A stretch of DNA of 64,000 nucleotides from Moringa oleifera (Eukaryota > Streptophyta > Magnoliopsida > Brassicales > Moringaceae): NCBI GenBank assembly GCA_021397835.1, contig JAJFZO010000396.1, positions 62,001 to 126,000 of the forward strand, given 5' to 3'. A program made the translations under genes and the position numbers. Numbering within the stretch: the stretch's first letter is position 1; every line of letters begins with the position of its first letter. Below the pieces are notes generated by a model that was given only the letters and a program-made list of their open reading frames with translations, did not search any database and had not been told where the DNA came from. Of the stretch, positions 50,901 through 63,800 are shown in pieces.

Positions 50901-52101
50901 TCAAGTACAAAATCCAATATTTAGTAGATGTTATTAAGTTTTGAATCAAAAGATGCACTTAGTAACACTAATAATCCTTTGCTTGCTCATGATCAACACC
51001 AAGTGAATATGATTGAATAATGTAGGAAATGATATAGAAAAAGGCTTAGGAGATCATATGATCAGATAACTATGTGAAATTATCTTTAACTATATCTACC
51101 CTTAGTTTACCCAAACTTGTACTAATCAAATGGTAAGCACTTGAGTTGCACGATATTTTCATTTAATGATATGGAATGTCATAACTTTGATCAATTAGGT
51201 CATCGTTTGATACATAAATTCAAGCTTCTTCGTTTAATGTCTTGTTTCATACTGCTCTTCAGAAACTCATGCCAACATCAATTCTTTTTGAATCATACCT
51301 CAAAGAGTGGTTCTAATGGAGTTAATGATAATTTTCCTTAAAAGAGAGTGACCATAGAAAATGAAAATAGAGGGGCAAGAGAGTCATGTTGAGCATGTAT
51401 TTTAGGTAAGAACTTATTTGAACTTTATCCTTATATAAACACAAGGTTATAACCAAATATATCGAGTTTAATTTAGCTTCATGGAATAATAATTTAGGAT
51501 ATCTTCCTACACTAGAATTCAATAAATGAATTCTTGAGGTGAAATCGTAGTCACACTAATATTGACGAGATGCTTTGGGGAACTCCTTTCAAAGCCAAAA
51601 AGACCTTTTAAGCTAACCTTTGACACATGTTATTTATTGCTCAATTTTTATCTTTAATTACTCCCTTGAAACTTGAAATAGAAGCCTTTCTTTTCACTAA
51701 CCCACATTCCTTGTACCTTTGGAATAACCAACACAATGAAGATTCCTACCCTGTACATTTAGAGAAAATGCCAAATAGGTATTCTGAAAAGGGAAAAACA
51801 TCACAGTTTAGAGTAAGTGGGCATGAGCATTCAAAAAGAGGAAGGAAAAATGATGAAAAGACCAAAAAAAAAAAAAAAGGAATAGACATAAGAAAAAAAA
51901 AAGGAAAAGCAAAAGAAGAACAATAGAGAAGAAAGAAAACTAATAAGACAAAAGAAGAAAACAAAAGAAAGAAAGAAAATAAAAAAACATTCAACTACAA
52001 TATGATGACTCTTTTTCACACATACTTTGATTGGTGTTTTCTTAATTTAAGTTATTTCTCTTTACCAGTTCTTTCTTCACCTCTACCTAATGGCCACATC
52101 A
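50901..52101. other. Degraded sequence between gag remnant and CACTA element
   Basis: Probably decayed gag-pol spacer. It ends in an A/G-rich low-complexity stretch (51830-51990), whose open frames on both strands are compositional artefacts. Confidence 0.4.
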
Positions 52102-54689
52102 CACTACAAGAGAAACTATTTTTAATGATAGTATTTTATAATGATCTTTTATTCCGTCATTAAAAAATCGAATACATGATTGTCCCAAGAGACCGTCATA
52201 AGAAGCGTAACATGCATGACGGTTTTGAGAGATCGTCATAAAAAATCTATAATTAAAAAGGAAAATTTGTGATTAAATATCATTGCCATCCAATCTAAAG
52301 AAACCCCATGTGATGTGTTTTTTTGTGATTTTGTTTTTAATTTAAATATTTGATTAAAAATGCAAGATAACAGACTCGAACCCAAGTCGTGTTGATAATT
52401 ATATCACATTTTCAACCATTTAGTCAACAATTCATTTTGGTTAATTGTGTTGTTTGTTTAATAAAATATGTGCTTGAATAATTTTGAGAAAAAACCAAGC
52501 TCTCTTAGTCAACCGTATAAGACTTTACCACTTGATCAATGGAAATCTTATGCAATGATTTTAATACTAATAGATTTTAAACAATATACATGATTTACTA
52601 TAATACTTAAAGATCTTCACTCACGCACTACCAGTATTCTTCCATTACTCTCCCACGAAAACTATGCTTTCAAAAAAAAAAAAAAAATTCTCTCTCTCAA
52701 TGTCATATAATCGATGCGAAGCTTCATTCTTTCAAAAAATTTTATGAAATAGGCATCGTACACTATCGGATGATATCATTGAAGTAAGGAAAGTGGCATG
52801 TGAAACTAACAAAACCTTCATCTCGCATTATAAGAGAGAAAAAGAGATTTTTTTTATCAAGTTTTGTAATTTCTTACTCAGTTTTGTTCTAAAATTTTCT
52901 TCTCTTAGCATTGTGCACTGTCGGATGATACTCATGCTGTTACCCTTGTGATACTAGAAATTATAAGTAAATTAAGGGAGAAATTTTTTGTGAAATTAAA
53001 AATTAGTGTTACTGTTTATATTCTTTGAATGCAATCACCACCCATCTTAAGATATATCAAGTGAATTGCACCTTTTGTTCTAGATAGAGTCATTGTTTCG
53101 AGTCGTAACTTGTTAGGATGCATCTTATTAAAGCAATTTTGCTTTATTTTTGTTTGAATCAAAGATCTTGGCCTGCTCTATGAATAGTTGTTAATGCTTA
53201 TTATCCATAGTTTAACAAAGTCTGGTCACTGGTTTATAGTAGATAATGTGTCTCTTGCATCTTTATAGTTCAGCTTGGTGACTTACAACTGTTAATCATT
53301 TAGTTGAAAATAATTGAACTAACAAGCTGGCTTAATCTGGTTTTACAGTAACCATTGGATTGACATTTTCAGTAATACTGTCATCATATCATGAGTTTAT
53401 ACGTCCTTTCCTTCATCCTCTCTACATTGATAACCATTAAGGCTGATCTCTATCCTAATTTTTTTTGAATTCTTATGAAATATGAAGGCCTAGTATAGAA
53501 TGTATGGCCCACCAAAGCATTCAAGCTGATTGGTTAACGATGCATTCTTTTTTGATTTAGTAAGAAAGATGAAGGCATGTTTCAGAATATATGATCCACC
53601 TCTCTAGGTTTAGACACATTACTTACCTAAGATAACAATAAAATCAAATCAATCTTGATTTTTCACTAGTTTTTTCTTCAAAATATACATGGCGAAAGTA
53701 ACAGAACATGTGCGCTACACAGCTGGGTAAAGGTTGAAAAACTTAACATTGTTTACGTCATTCATTCTATTACACGAGTTTCAGAAGCAGACCTGAAGCA
53801 CATCTCGCCTTTTAGTGCTGCCTTCTTAACAAGCAAGATCCTTTGGAGTATTGAGTTTTACAACTTTGTTTCTCCTAATGGATCTTGGCCTTTCTAATAC
53901 CATTCTCCTTTAAAGCAATAAGTCCTAGGCCCAATAACACATACCCAAAAAGCATTATTGTTTTTTGGCTATGGAACCTCGACTGGCAAGGTATTATTAT
54001 TTTCTCAAACTTAAAGCATGTAGTACATGAACTAAATCCTTGACTCTCTATATAGTGTAATCCATGTTGCTTACTAAAAAAGACTGCTAATATTTTCTTG
54101 AAGAATTCTGTAGCTTCAACTCAATTTCTATTATGACCATGTCTTTATTGATTTGTCAAACAGTTTGCATGTCTTAGGTAATTTTTCTTGACATTTGGAA
54201 TTCCAGTTTAGTATCCACTATGATACCAGAAACTCTAAGTAAATCATGGTGGGAAAATATTAGTTTTACAAATATTTTGGATAATTGATGACTAGTATGT
54301 CTTGTTAACACACAGTACTTGATGGATTAGGGATTACTTTAGTTGAAGCAAGGCAAAGCAATAATAGGAGAATAATCATTTAGAGAAAAAGTTTACTAAT
54401 ATTCAGGTACTTCAATTAAAGTGGAACCTTTTTAGTATTTTGCTTTACTAGTAATAAAGGCTTTTTTTTTTCTCACAGATGATATGATTCATCATGTAGG
54501 ATAATTGCAAATCAATAGTCAATTACTCATTCGAAAGAAAGGAAGCTTCTTACATATTAATAGAACTTGAGAGAAAAGTCAAAACCTTTCAAACAGAAGC
54601 TACTACTCTTTCTGCAAAAACTAGTATCATATAATGAATTATGCTATAACTATTTATTTGGATTATATTTTATGGTTGTAGGATTGTAA

Positions 54690-57600
54690 ATATGACTAAG
54701 AAGTTGTCAAAATTGCCTACCAAATCTAGAGGATCAAAAAAATTGTTGAATTAAAAAAATTTGGGGACAAAGAAAGTGGTACAGTGCAATTCAAAAGGTG
54801 TACCATACGGTGCTAAAGCTAAATCCCTTATGTCTACTCTTAGAGTCCTTACATGTACCACAGTACTTATAACTTATAATGACTGGCAAAATTTTCCTAA
54901 TCATTTGAAAGAAAAAATGTGGGAATATGTTCAAGTTTAACACTTTCCCCTTAGATATTTAATTCTACTTTTCATTAGCATAGTAGCTTATTAAATTGCA
55001 TTTATAGGATGCATTTGAAATTAATCATCGCATGAAAAAGTCTATCTTACAATCAATTGGCAACAAATTTAGAACATTCAAAAATATCTTAACAACAAAA
55101 TATATAATGCCTATTACTGACAATCTTAATGCTATAGCGAGACCACCTCTGATCTATAGTTTCATTTCATAAAATGATTAGGAGAGGTTCGTTAAATCAT
55201 GACTTTCAAACGATTTTAAGATACATTTATGTTGTAATATATTTTTTGAATAATAAATATTTTATGTTTCTTCATTAACTACAATGAAATATTGTAGAAA
55301 TTGAGTGAGGAACAAAAAAAAATGATAAAAACGTAGTAAATATCCTTATCAATTAAGCCAAGGTGGATACGCAACCTTAGAGCACAAATTGGTAAGTTTC
55401 TCACTCTTACATTCTTTATGATGATTTTAAGATACATTCTCTCTAAATTTTTATTTTGTTACTTCACATTTACAGGAAGCAGAACTCAAGGTAAAAGAGG
55501 AGATTGATCATAGTGAATTATGAAAGCTAGCACGACAAGATAAAAAAGGACATTATGTACCAAAAATGATGCCTATCATTGAAAAAATTATAAGGATTCT
55601 TTTTTGTGAATCTTACGTAAATGTTAGAAACCTTATCTTTATAAGATTGTTTGCTAAAGTTTGAAGACAATGAGATAGTGAGAGAAAATTGGAAACTCTC
55701 TGATTATGTTTAGCATGAAAGAACATATAAAGGCCAAAATGTATAAGATTACTGCACTGTTTATATTTTCCAAGCAGTGAGGCAGTAATGAAAACTTTCT
55801 GTGTGTGTTTGGCATCATGAAAAATATGATAAGGTGAAATGCATAAGATTAATGGGTTACTTATATTTTTCAGGCAGTAAGGTAGTATTGGAAATTCTCT
55901 CTGTGTGTTTGGCATGAAGAAAAATATGAAGGGGCAAAATGTAAAAGATTACTAGGATCTTTATTTATTTTTCAGGCAATAAGGTAATATTGGAAACATT
56001 CTCTGTGTGTTTGGCATGAAGGGAAATATGAATGGGTAAAATACATAAGATTACTAGGTTGTTTATATTTTTCAGGCAGTGAGGTACTATTGAAAACATT
56101 CTGTGTGTGTTTGGCATGAAGAAAAATATAAAACGGTAAAATGCATAAGATTACTAGGTTGTTTATGTTTTTCAGGGAGTGACATAGTATTGGAAACATT
56201 ATGTGTGTGTTTGAGATGAAGAAAAATATGAATGGCGTAAAATGCATAAAATTACTATACTGTTTATATTTTTTAGGCAGTGAGGTAGTATTAGAAATAT
56301 TCTTTATGTGTTTGACATTGAAGAAAATATGAAGGAGTAAAATGCATGCATTACTATACTGTTTATATTATTCAGGCAGTAAGACAGTATAGTTTAACCA
56401 ATTGGAATGCTACTTTTTCTTGGCTTATGAACAAAGACACCCAAACAGAAAGTATTCTGTCTTTTTCTTCATTGCTTGTTTTGTTGGCACACTTAAAGTT
56501 AAGTTGCAATATTTTTTGTTTATTGCATGCAAGTCATGAATAATAGCTTATAAACTAGAAATTTAATTTTTATATAATTTATACTTAATTTGGCATGGAT
56601 TGTTATAGGATGAGTTAATGAAGCAGTTAAAAGCTGGTACCATTACCTTCTCAAGCAATGATGACATTTTAAGCAAAGCTTTTAGTACTAATAAGCATAA
56701 GGGAGTTAGAGGAGTTGGAAAGTTTATCACTCCTTCAGTTTTTTTTTTTTTTTTCATTCTTAATATGGTAACATATCTAGAAGCTCGCTTGGCTAAGGTG
56801 GAGCAGAAACTATTATTATTGACTCAAGGAGGCACAGATGCACATTCATGTGTTGTATAACTTGAAGGTCATAGCTCTAATAAGATACGAAAACTGGATT
56901 CACCAGTGCCTATGAAGGATTCTTGCGATGTTTCTAATGAATATTTGAAGATAAAGATATTTACTTATTTATTTAATGCTGTAGACATTGTTTTTACTAT
57001 TAATTATAATTAACAATGTCATTTTTTTTATGAATATAATGTTGTATATAAATTAGCAGTGAATACACTAGAAAATGTTGTTGTAATGGGCACTAGTCGA
57101 GATGTTTGACTACCTATTGAAAATGAGGATGAGTATCATATATTTGTTAAAGATACATTAAGTCACATGTAAGTTTGCCTGAAGACTTGGTTTCAACTCA
57201 TATTGTTAAAGAGGTATGAGACAATTTTAGGTGTGGTATATTATCTTTGTTTCCTTTTATGTTAAAATTATTTGACTTTTAAAATTTATTATTATCACAT
57301 GTTTGGAGACACAGGAAAGGGAAATTAGTAAACAAGTGGGATCCATTTCTAAGCAAGCTCTAGAGTAGTTCACAAATGTAGCTTATCCATTGATGATTAA
57401 TACCCGAAATGAAGTTAGAGTAAGATTTGATGATGAAGTTTTTTGTTGTCCATTTTATTACTATTTTGGCTCAAAAAATTGCTCTTACCTGATATATAAA
57501 AAAGAATTGTGAGGAACTAGCATTTTTTTTTATATATCAGGTAAGATAAAATTTCAATATCGGTTTATTTTAATATCTATGTTTATATGATTTAACTTTC

Positions 57601-58480
57601 AATTTGTTTACTTTCAGATATCTATATGCTAAATCGAAGGATATGAAAAAGTTGAAATAATTTGGCTTCATCAATCCTGTGATTGTCTTACTCTTTGGTG
57701 GACTAAACAATGAAAGTAGGTTAAAATATAGAGCATAACATATTGCAGAACGGTTAGAAAAAAACACATTCAAACTAAATTCTTTTCATGCCTTACAATC
57801 CAAAGTGAGAAATTTCTATCTTAATTGCTTTATCAAGATATATCTTATTTAGCTATTTATCATCTTTTGTTTCTCTTATTATGAATAGATTTAATTAGGA
57901 ATTAGTGGTTATTGATATGGCATCATGAATAGTATATCATTTGGATTCTTTGGGTCATGGAGTAGGACTTGATCTTAAAAACATTGTCACCATGTGAGTA
58001 CAAGTTTTACTTTTTATCTTTATTTTTTTGGTTTCATTATTAATTGTAAACACTATATGTGTTCAAATGTTTATTGGTTAATGATAAAGGGGTTTTCAAA
58101 TATTTTGTGTGAGATCAAATATTACATGGCAACGAATTCAAATGAGTTCACTTTGTTTTTTTCATTATTAACAGCATTGAAAATGATATGTATTAGTGAT
58201 TATATTTCTACACATATAGGCACCGATTCAAAAAGATGGCATAAAATACAACTATTTTGTGCTTCAATTTATGAAAGAAATAATTAAAGATCCAAAAAAT
58301 CTTTGTAAAAAGATCATATTATTTATTTCATTTACATATTAAATGTTTTACATTTATAAATAATAACAAATTGATTATATTGTCATCTTTTATGTTTTAA
58401 TCTTAAAATCCAATGGTAAGGTTACATATAGCAATGAAGAAATTGATGAAGTAATATAGTTAATGGGTTATGCATGTACA
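54690..58480 (+). pseudogene. CACTA accessory gene remnant: Transposase_24-like with Ulp1-like (C48) tail
   Basis: Exon-like pieces in order: GVPYGAKAKSL and NDWQNFPNHLKEKMW (54690-54943); a basic helix with PPLIYSFIS (55008-55215); a LSEEQKKM block (about 55300); KLARQDKKGHYVP (about 55530); then, after a long intron with tandem repeats, DELMKQLKAG and HKGVRGVGKFITPS (56609-56737) and a short coiled coil, YLEARLAKVEQKLLLL (56767-56815). Farther on are Ulp1-type pieces: YLYAKSKDMKKLK, INPVIV and AERLEKN (57618-57770), ELVVIDM and IVYHLDSLGHG (57902-57965), YFVLQFMKEIIKDP (about 58250) and YSNEEIDEVI (about 58425). The Trp and catalytic His expected before LVVID are not present and several stops interrupt it, so it is dead. 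Confidence 0.7.
55664..56395. repeat. 100-bp tandem array, about seven units, inside a transposase intron
   Basis: GCAGTGAGGTAGTATTGGAAA or variants start at 55774, 55874, 55976, 56076, 56176, 56277 and 56376, a period of 99-102 bp, with a partial unit before the first. Each unit also has TGTGTGTTTGGCATGAAGAA and a T-rich TTATATTTTTCAG just before the next start, so most units end in a splice-acceptor-like sequence. Confidence 0.9.
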
Positions 58481-59689
58481 ACAGTTACTATCATAGCTAG
58501 GAATGTAATCCTCGTTGGCTCATTAATGGTTGTGTTTTAATTGTGTGCTGTTTGGCTTTGTTAAATTCAAATATGATGGACTAATTTTATTCATTGGGCA
58601 CTCTATCCATTCTATTCATTGAGCCATCTATTAATTCCGTTCATTGAGTTCTTTGCCAATTCTGTTCAAAATTCTGTAAAGGTCATCTTTAAGAAGTTGA
58701 TAAAGCAAAGAACAAGTAAAGATATTCAAGTATGCACATGAAATAAACATGTTCATGATCAGTTAATTTTTGCATTTACTATTACATTACAAGAAGTTAC
58801 ACTTTTAATATCTAGATGTAGGGAACTAAAATAAAAAATTGTATATTATGATTAATATATACCTTATGAGTTGCAAGAAATTATACTTTTGACATCTAGA
58901 TGCACTCCCAACTTTTTATTATGTTTGATTTTCAAGTTTTATTACAATTACTTATTTATTTTGATATGTAAATTAATTATATTTTAAATAGAGATGACCT
59001 AATAATATATCTTTTCTATAACTATTGCAGGAGTGATAAATCTAATTCACTGGGTATTTTTTGATGTAATGGTAGAACAAAGCAGTGAAGATGACATATT
59101 GTGTAATTTAATTTATAGATATTTTGTTTGTTTTTTATACTAAATATTATTATATTTTGTAAAATGATAATAGTTGTATTATAAATATATATGTAATTTT
59201 TGTTGTTTGATATTTTTTATACTGTTTGACTATTATAATTGCAAAAAAAAAAACAAATATTAATTAATTAATTAAAATTATAAAAAAATTATGATTAATT
59301 AATAAAAAATAATAAAACATAAATATTTTTTATAATGGTCATAAAAACCGTCATAAAGAATTGCATTTTTTTTTTTTGATGGTCACAGAGACCCTTATTA
59401 ATGAAGAACTCCCTTTACGATAGTGTAAATAGTTTATCTAGAGAAGAATTTCATAGCATAGTGAAAAAGATATCAATTTAAGGATTCTATTAAGGTTATC
59501 CCTAAGACTTGATTTACTAAGGAATTTGAAGGCTTTGGAGAGGTGATCGAGTGATCGGATTGTAAGGCCTTGCCAAAAAGAAAATAAAAAAAAAAAAGAA
59601 TGTGCATCATGCATACATAAGCATTTGCATTGAGAAAATTACACAATAAAGTAAAAAGAGAAATGAATTATCCCTAGTGGAAGAACTCT

Positions 59690-60240
59690 TGATTGTTGAA
59701 AAAATGCATCGCAGACAAAATTCTATCAATTTTTGAATAATTCCCGATAGTTGAAAATCACGTTGAAAAAAATGTTACCAAACTTTACAATAGCTGAAAG
59801 AATAAGAATTGCTTCCTAATTATTTTGATACCTCAGATTAAATATGAATAACTTATTAGAAGTTACTAAAATTTAGAATAATGAAAAGAATGAGAATAAC
59901 TTCCTAGCTATTTCGATACCTCAACTTCAATATGAGTCGCTTCGTGATAGTTACCAAAATTTAGAATAGCTCGAAGGATATGAATCCCTTCCTAGCTAAT
60001 TCAGCTCCTTAAGATGAATGTGATTCCTGAATTGTTTGAAGAATCTAAATCACTTCCTAGCTAATTCGGTTCCTCAAGATCAAAGTTTAGGAAAAAATTG
60101 AAGAATGTGAATTATCTTCAAGCTAATTAATTTAGTTCCTTAGCTTGAATATGAATCACTTCTAGATGGTTACCAAAATCATATTGACAAGGAAAATGTG
60201 AATCAATCTCATATCATGAAGAATCTCAAACATGGTATAT
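59690..60240. repeat. Degenerate tandem array, period 62-98 bp
   Basis: CACTTCCTAGCTAATTCGGTTCCTCAAG-type blocks occur near 59812, 59910, 59990, 60052 and 60116, alternating with TTACCAAAATTTAGAATAG-type blocks. Unequal spacing indicates unit deletions. Confidence 0.65.
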
Positions 60241-60879
60241 ATGTCCAAAAAGGATCTTTGTACCTCAATTTAAAACCTTTTATCGTAGCATGATAGATAG
60301 TGCCGATATACATAACATTATATTTTTTCTCACACTAAACAAACTATCCATAGTCTGCAACGTAAAAGTTGGCTTTCTGAATAACACTACCACAAAATTC
60401 AATTCAACATAGGATCCACATATAGATACTTCTCAAACTCCATCTCCCAAACCTATTCTAAATCCTTTGTCGATCTTTCAACTTAATGATGTTAAGCCTT
60501 TTTCACTTGAATTGATCAAGTATGAGTGAGTTATTTTTTATAACTTCTCCCTTATCTCACTTTTACCATCAAGTTATTTTTATTTATTTTAGATTTTTAT
60601 ATTTTCATCATCTATACTGATTTAATTTTATTTCACATTATGTAGATTTTGAAGTGGCCCCTGATAAGAAAATAACAAAATTTTGAGATCTAATTGGATT
60701 TCTAGATCACAGGCCCAGCCAATGTTACTGTTGCTTCTTTAGCTATTACAATATCATATCAGCTTCCAAATGCCAAAGAGTCTAATTTTCTAGATTGGGT
60801 AGCCGATCCTAATCTCACTTAAAGAAAAGAACCCGCAATCCCTGTCACAATTAAGGTTTCAACCAGGAAACCTACAGTG
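60241..60879. other. Unassigned spacer
   Basis: No gene or array seen. It lies between the tandem array and the LTR-type box and may be the start of the LTR. Confidence 0.3.
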
Positions 60880-63800
60880 TAAGAAAAGTATTAAGAGTCT
60901 CATTAATCTTTTCAGGTGTAATTGGTCACCATCTTAGGGTAAGACTAACTAGTTTAAAAGTTTGAGATTCTGGATCCAAGAGTTGGTTACATTTGGAAAA
61001 GATTAGCACCCCCAAAAAGCCTACCAATTTGTACTATTTTTTATTTTTTTCTTGAAATAATAATTGAAAGGGTATTTTAATTAAAGTACTTAAAATTTCA
61101 TACATACTTTATGCCAATGTATGCAAAATACTTTTCAAGGAGAAGAGAATCGTCTACACTTACTCACCCCCATTCTTCTGCAAAATAAGGATTAAAAACT
61201 ATATATGTAATATTTTCTATAAACTATAGTTCTCATGAAAGCAATTTTTTTTCTATAAGATGATGTCATTATAAACATAAAAGATTAAAACATATAACTC
61301 AACAAGAATCTAGTGATATCTCAGCTTAAATAATTTTATTCAAGAAAAAAATAATTAAAAGTAAATTCAAGAAGATAGTTTTGATATTTCTTGAAGTCCC
61401 TCACTCTTGTTGTAGATTTCCCATCTTTTCCAATACACGTACAAACAAGATTTTGAATAAAAATTCTCTAATCAGAGAGCTTTCACTAAATCTAAAGAAA
61501 CTATAGAAAGTTTTTTTTTTCTAAGAGTTCTTACAAGTGCAGAAAAGAGATTTTTCTATCTTAATGAAGGCAAATTATGCAAATGTGTGAATGAATGCAA
61601 ATGAATCCTAGTTGTAAGCCTTTAGCAAATATTTGTTATTTTTCATTGGTGTAATTTAACAGCAAGTGGCAAGCAAATTAGGGAAGTGTAGTGCATTCAA
61701 GCAGTATTTGGCTCTAGGTACAATAAAGTCAGCTCCACTTCGAAAGGTCTTCAAGACTCTGTTGGAGTGCGATTATTGATTCAGAGTTGATTTCCTCACT
61801 CTTTGGCCTCATCTGGATGCAGTGATATTTTAAATTTTGTCTATTCTTACTTAGGTAGTTCAAGAACAAGTTTGCCTAATGACTTTTGTCACATCACCAA
61901 ATTCTTTTGAACTTAAGCTCGATTCTAGTTTCTAATAGCAATCTTCAGTCTTCTTATGCATTTTGACTTCCTTTATAAGATTTTTAACTTGAAAATTATC
62001 TTTTAGTTGAAGAATTCTACTTGTATTAATCTATAAAATATGCTACCTTTGAGTAGATTGCCACGTCAGTAAACATGTAAAGTTTCTATTGATTATGCAA
62101 GTCTACCCCCATCCATCCACTACCAAGTCAGCACTCCCAACCGTATCACGCTCTTGCTATACTCTATACTATGTGGCAACATCCTCTAATAACATCCTAC
62201 AATGGTAATTAACAAATGGGTGAGTAGCTGCAACATCATATTGCCAACTCATCAGTATCACCCACTCGTGCCCTGACAACTAGATCCTCTTGTCACATCA
62301 ATCACTACTTTTACTTTGCCAGCAAAAGCATCCTTGACCTGCCACCTGTCATGTTAACCTCTTTCTCACACGTTTCAAAGGTACGTAACCCTTTTTTTTC
62401 CACATCAGCAGCATCGCGCCACATCAACAGCATCACTTTCGAAGAAGCTATTCTTCACAATAACTCTCCTTAACATCTATTTCTCTTAATTTTTCTTTTG
62501 TTTACTTTGCTATTTTTCCTTATAATCTCTCCAATTCTATTGCTCCGAAAACTACCTTTTACTCCCTTTAGTCTCAACAAATTTTCTCAAGATAAGTCCC
62601 TTTTTCTTTTAATAGAGCTTTTTCTTTCTCTACGTAAATTTTACCCTTTTTATTCCTTTCTCTTATGTACTTTAGCTTAACAGAAAATTTATAGGCCTTT
62701 CAGTGACTATCAATAGGGATTTAGTTAGGATTGGAAGAGCTTACAGGATCTTTGTCTCGATGGACATGGTGATGTTCACCTTGGATGAGGCCCTAGTTTG
62801 AAAAGTCAGGCACCATCTATGTGTTTAAGGAATATCTAAAAAGAGGCTTGAGACTTCCTTTAAACACTATGTTAAGAAAGATTTATAAGAATTATAGGGT
62901 ATCCTTCTCTTCATCAGTTCTCAATTCTTAGAAAATCTTAGTTGCCTTCTTTGGTAGGTGTTTGGATTTAGGAATCACAGAATTATTGCCCTGGTGTTTT
63001 CCAAATTTTTCGAACTGAAGCAATTAAAGACCTACATAGGATGCCTTAGGAGATTTTGGTATTTCTCTTCCAAGAGACCTTTAATCTTTGCTTCTGATCT
63101 TTTAAAGGTTGTGAAGTATTAAATACATTCATATTTTTGGGTTCTTTAGAATCGAATCCCTCTTAAGATTAATTAGTGGACTCATCCTAGCCAAGACTAT
63201 GGTAGTAACACCATCTTTTATAAGTCTTTTATTGTTTATAAGCAAATTCTAGCAAAGTAGCAAAAGAACTCTACTGATGTCAGTATACTTTGATGATGCT
63301 TGGATAGCTACAGTGCATTCTCATCTAATTTACGAAGAGCTTATCCTTATGCTACCCTCTAGAAAGCTTTCCAACTTACCTCTTCACATTTATCCTTTAC
63401 CTTTCTTGGCCTTTTTTCCTCCTATCAGTAGACCTCTTTTAACTCTTAACTCTCTTTTCATAGATGAGTTAGAGTCTCCATCATCTGGTAATTTAGTTTC
63501 TACTGTGTTATGAGTTTTGTGCTCTCAACATATTATCATTTACTCTATTTTGTTTGTTTGTTTATTAATTTTTTTTTTTTTGCAAATCATTTGTTAATAA
63601 TTCTTAGGAGTGGAAAAAAGAAACTTTGAAAAGGTAATGAAGGTGGATGAGAAGATACCTCCAAGCTCCTCTTCTAAGAAAAGGAAAGTGGTAGCACTTT
63701 TTTTTGCAAAAGGCAAGTACCTAACAGAGTGCTCCCCTAAAAATGGTGACTTTGTAGACCTCTTTCTTAATAAAGCCTATAATTGTCACTTCTTCTCTAG

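Larger units (their letters stand above)
52102..59425 (+). mobile_element. CACTA (En/Spm-type) DNA transposon, 7.3 kb
   Basis: The left end is CACTACAAGAGAAACTAT (52102) and the right end is the reverse complement of CACTATCGTAAAGGGAGT (59425). Both ends carry subterminal blocks built on ACCGTCATAA and GACGG (52186-52240 and 59335-59400), as expected for transposase binding sites. Flanking triplets are TCA and TAA, so a 3-bp target duplication is plausible with one mutation. Inside lies a multi-exon Transposase_24/Ulp1-like pseudogene in plus orientation. I could not find a TNPD (Transposase_21)-type main transposase; 52250-54650 has no recognisable coding sequence. Confidence 0.75.

Noticed and set aside
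51627..52019. Lys-rich plus-strand and Phe-rich minus-strand frames
   Set aside because: They come from an A/G-rich low-complexity tract; no domain and biased composition.
52360..52390. GACTCGAACCC, reverse complement of a tRNA B-box
   Set aside because: No A-box or cloverleaf at the right distance; lies in CACTA non-coding DNA.
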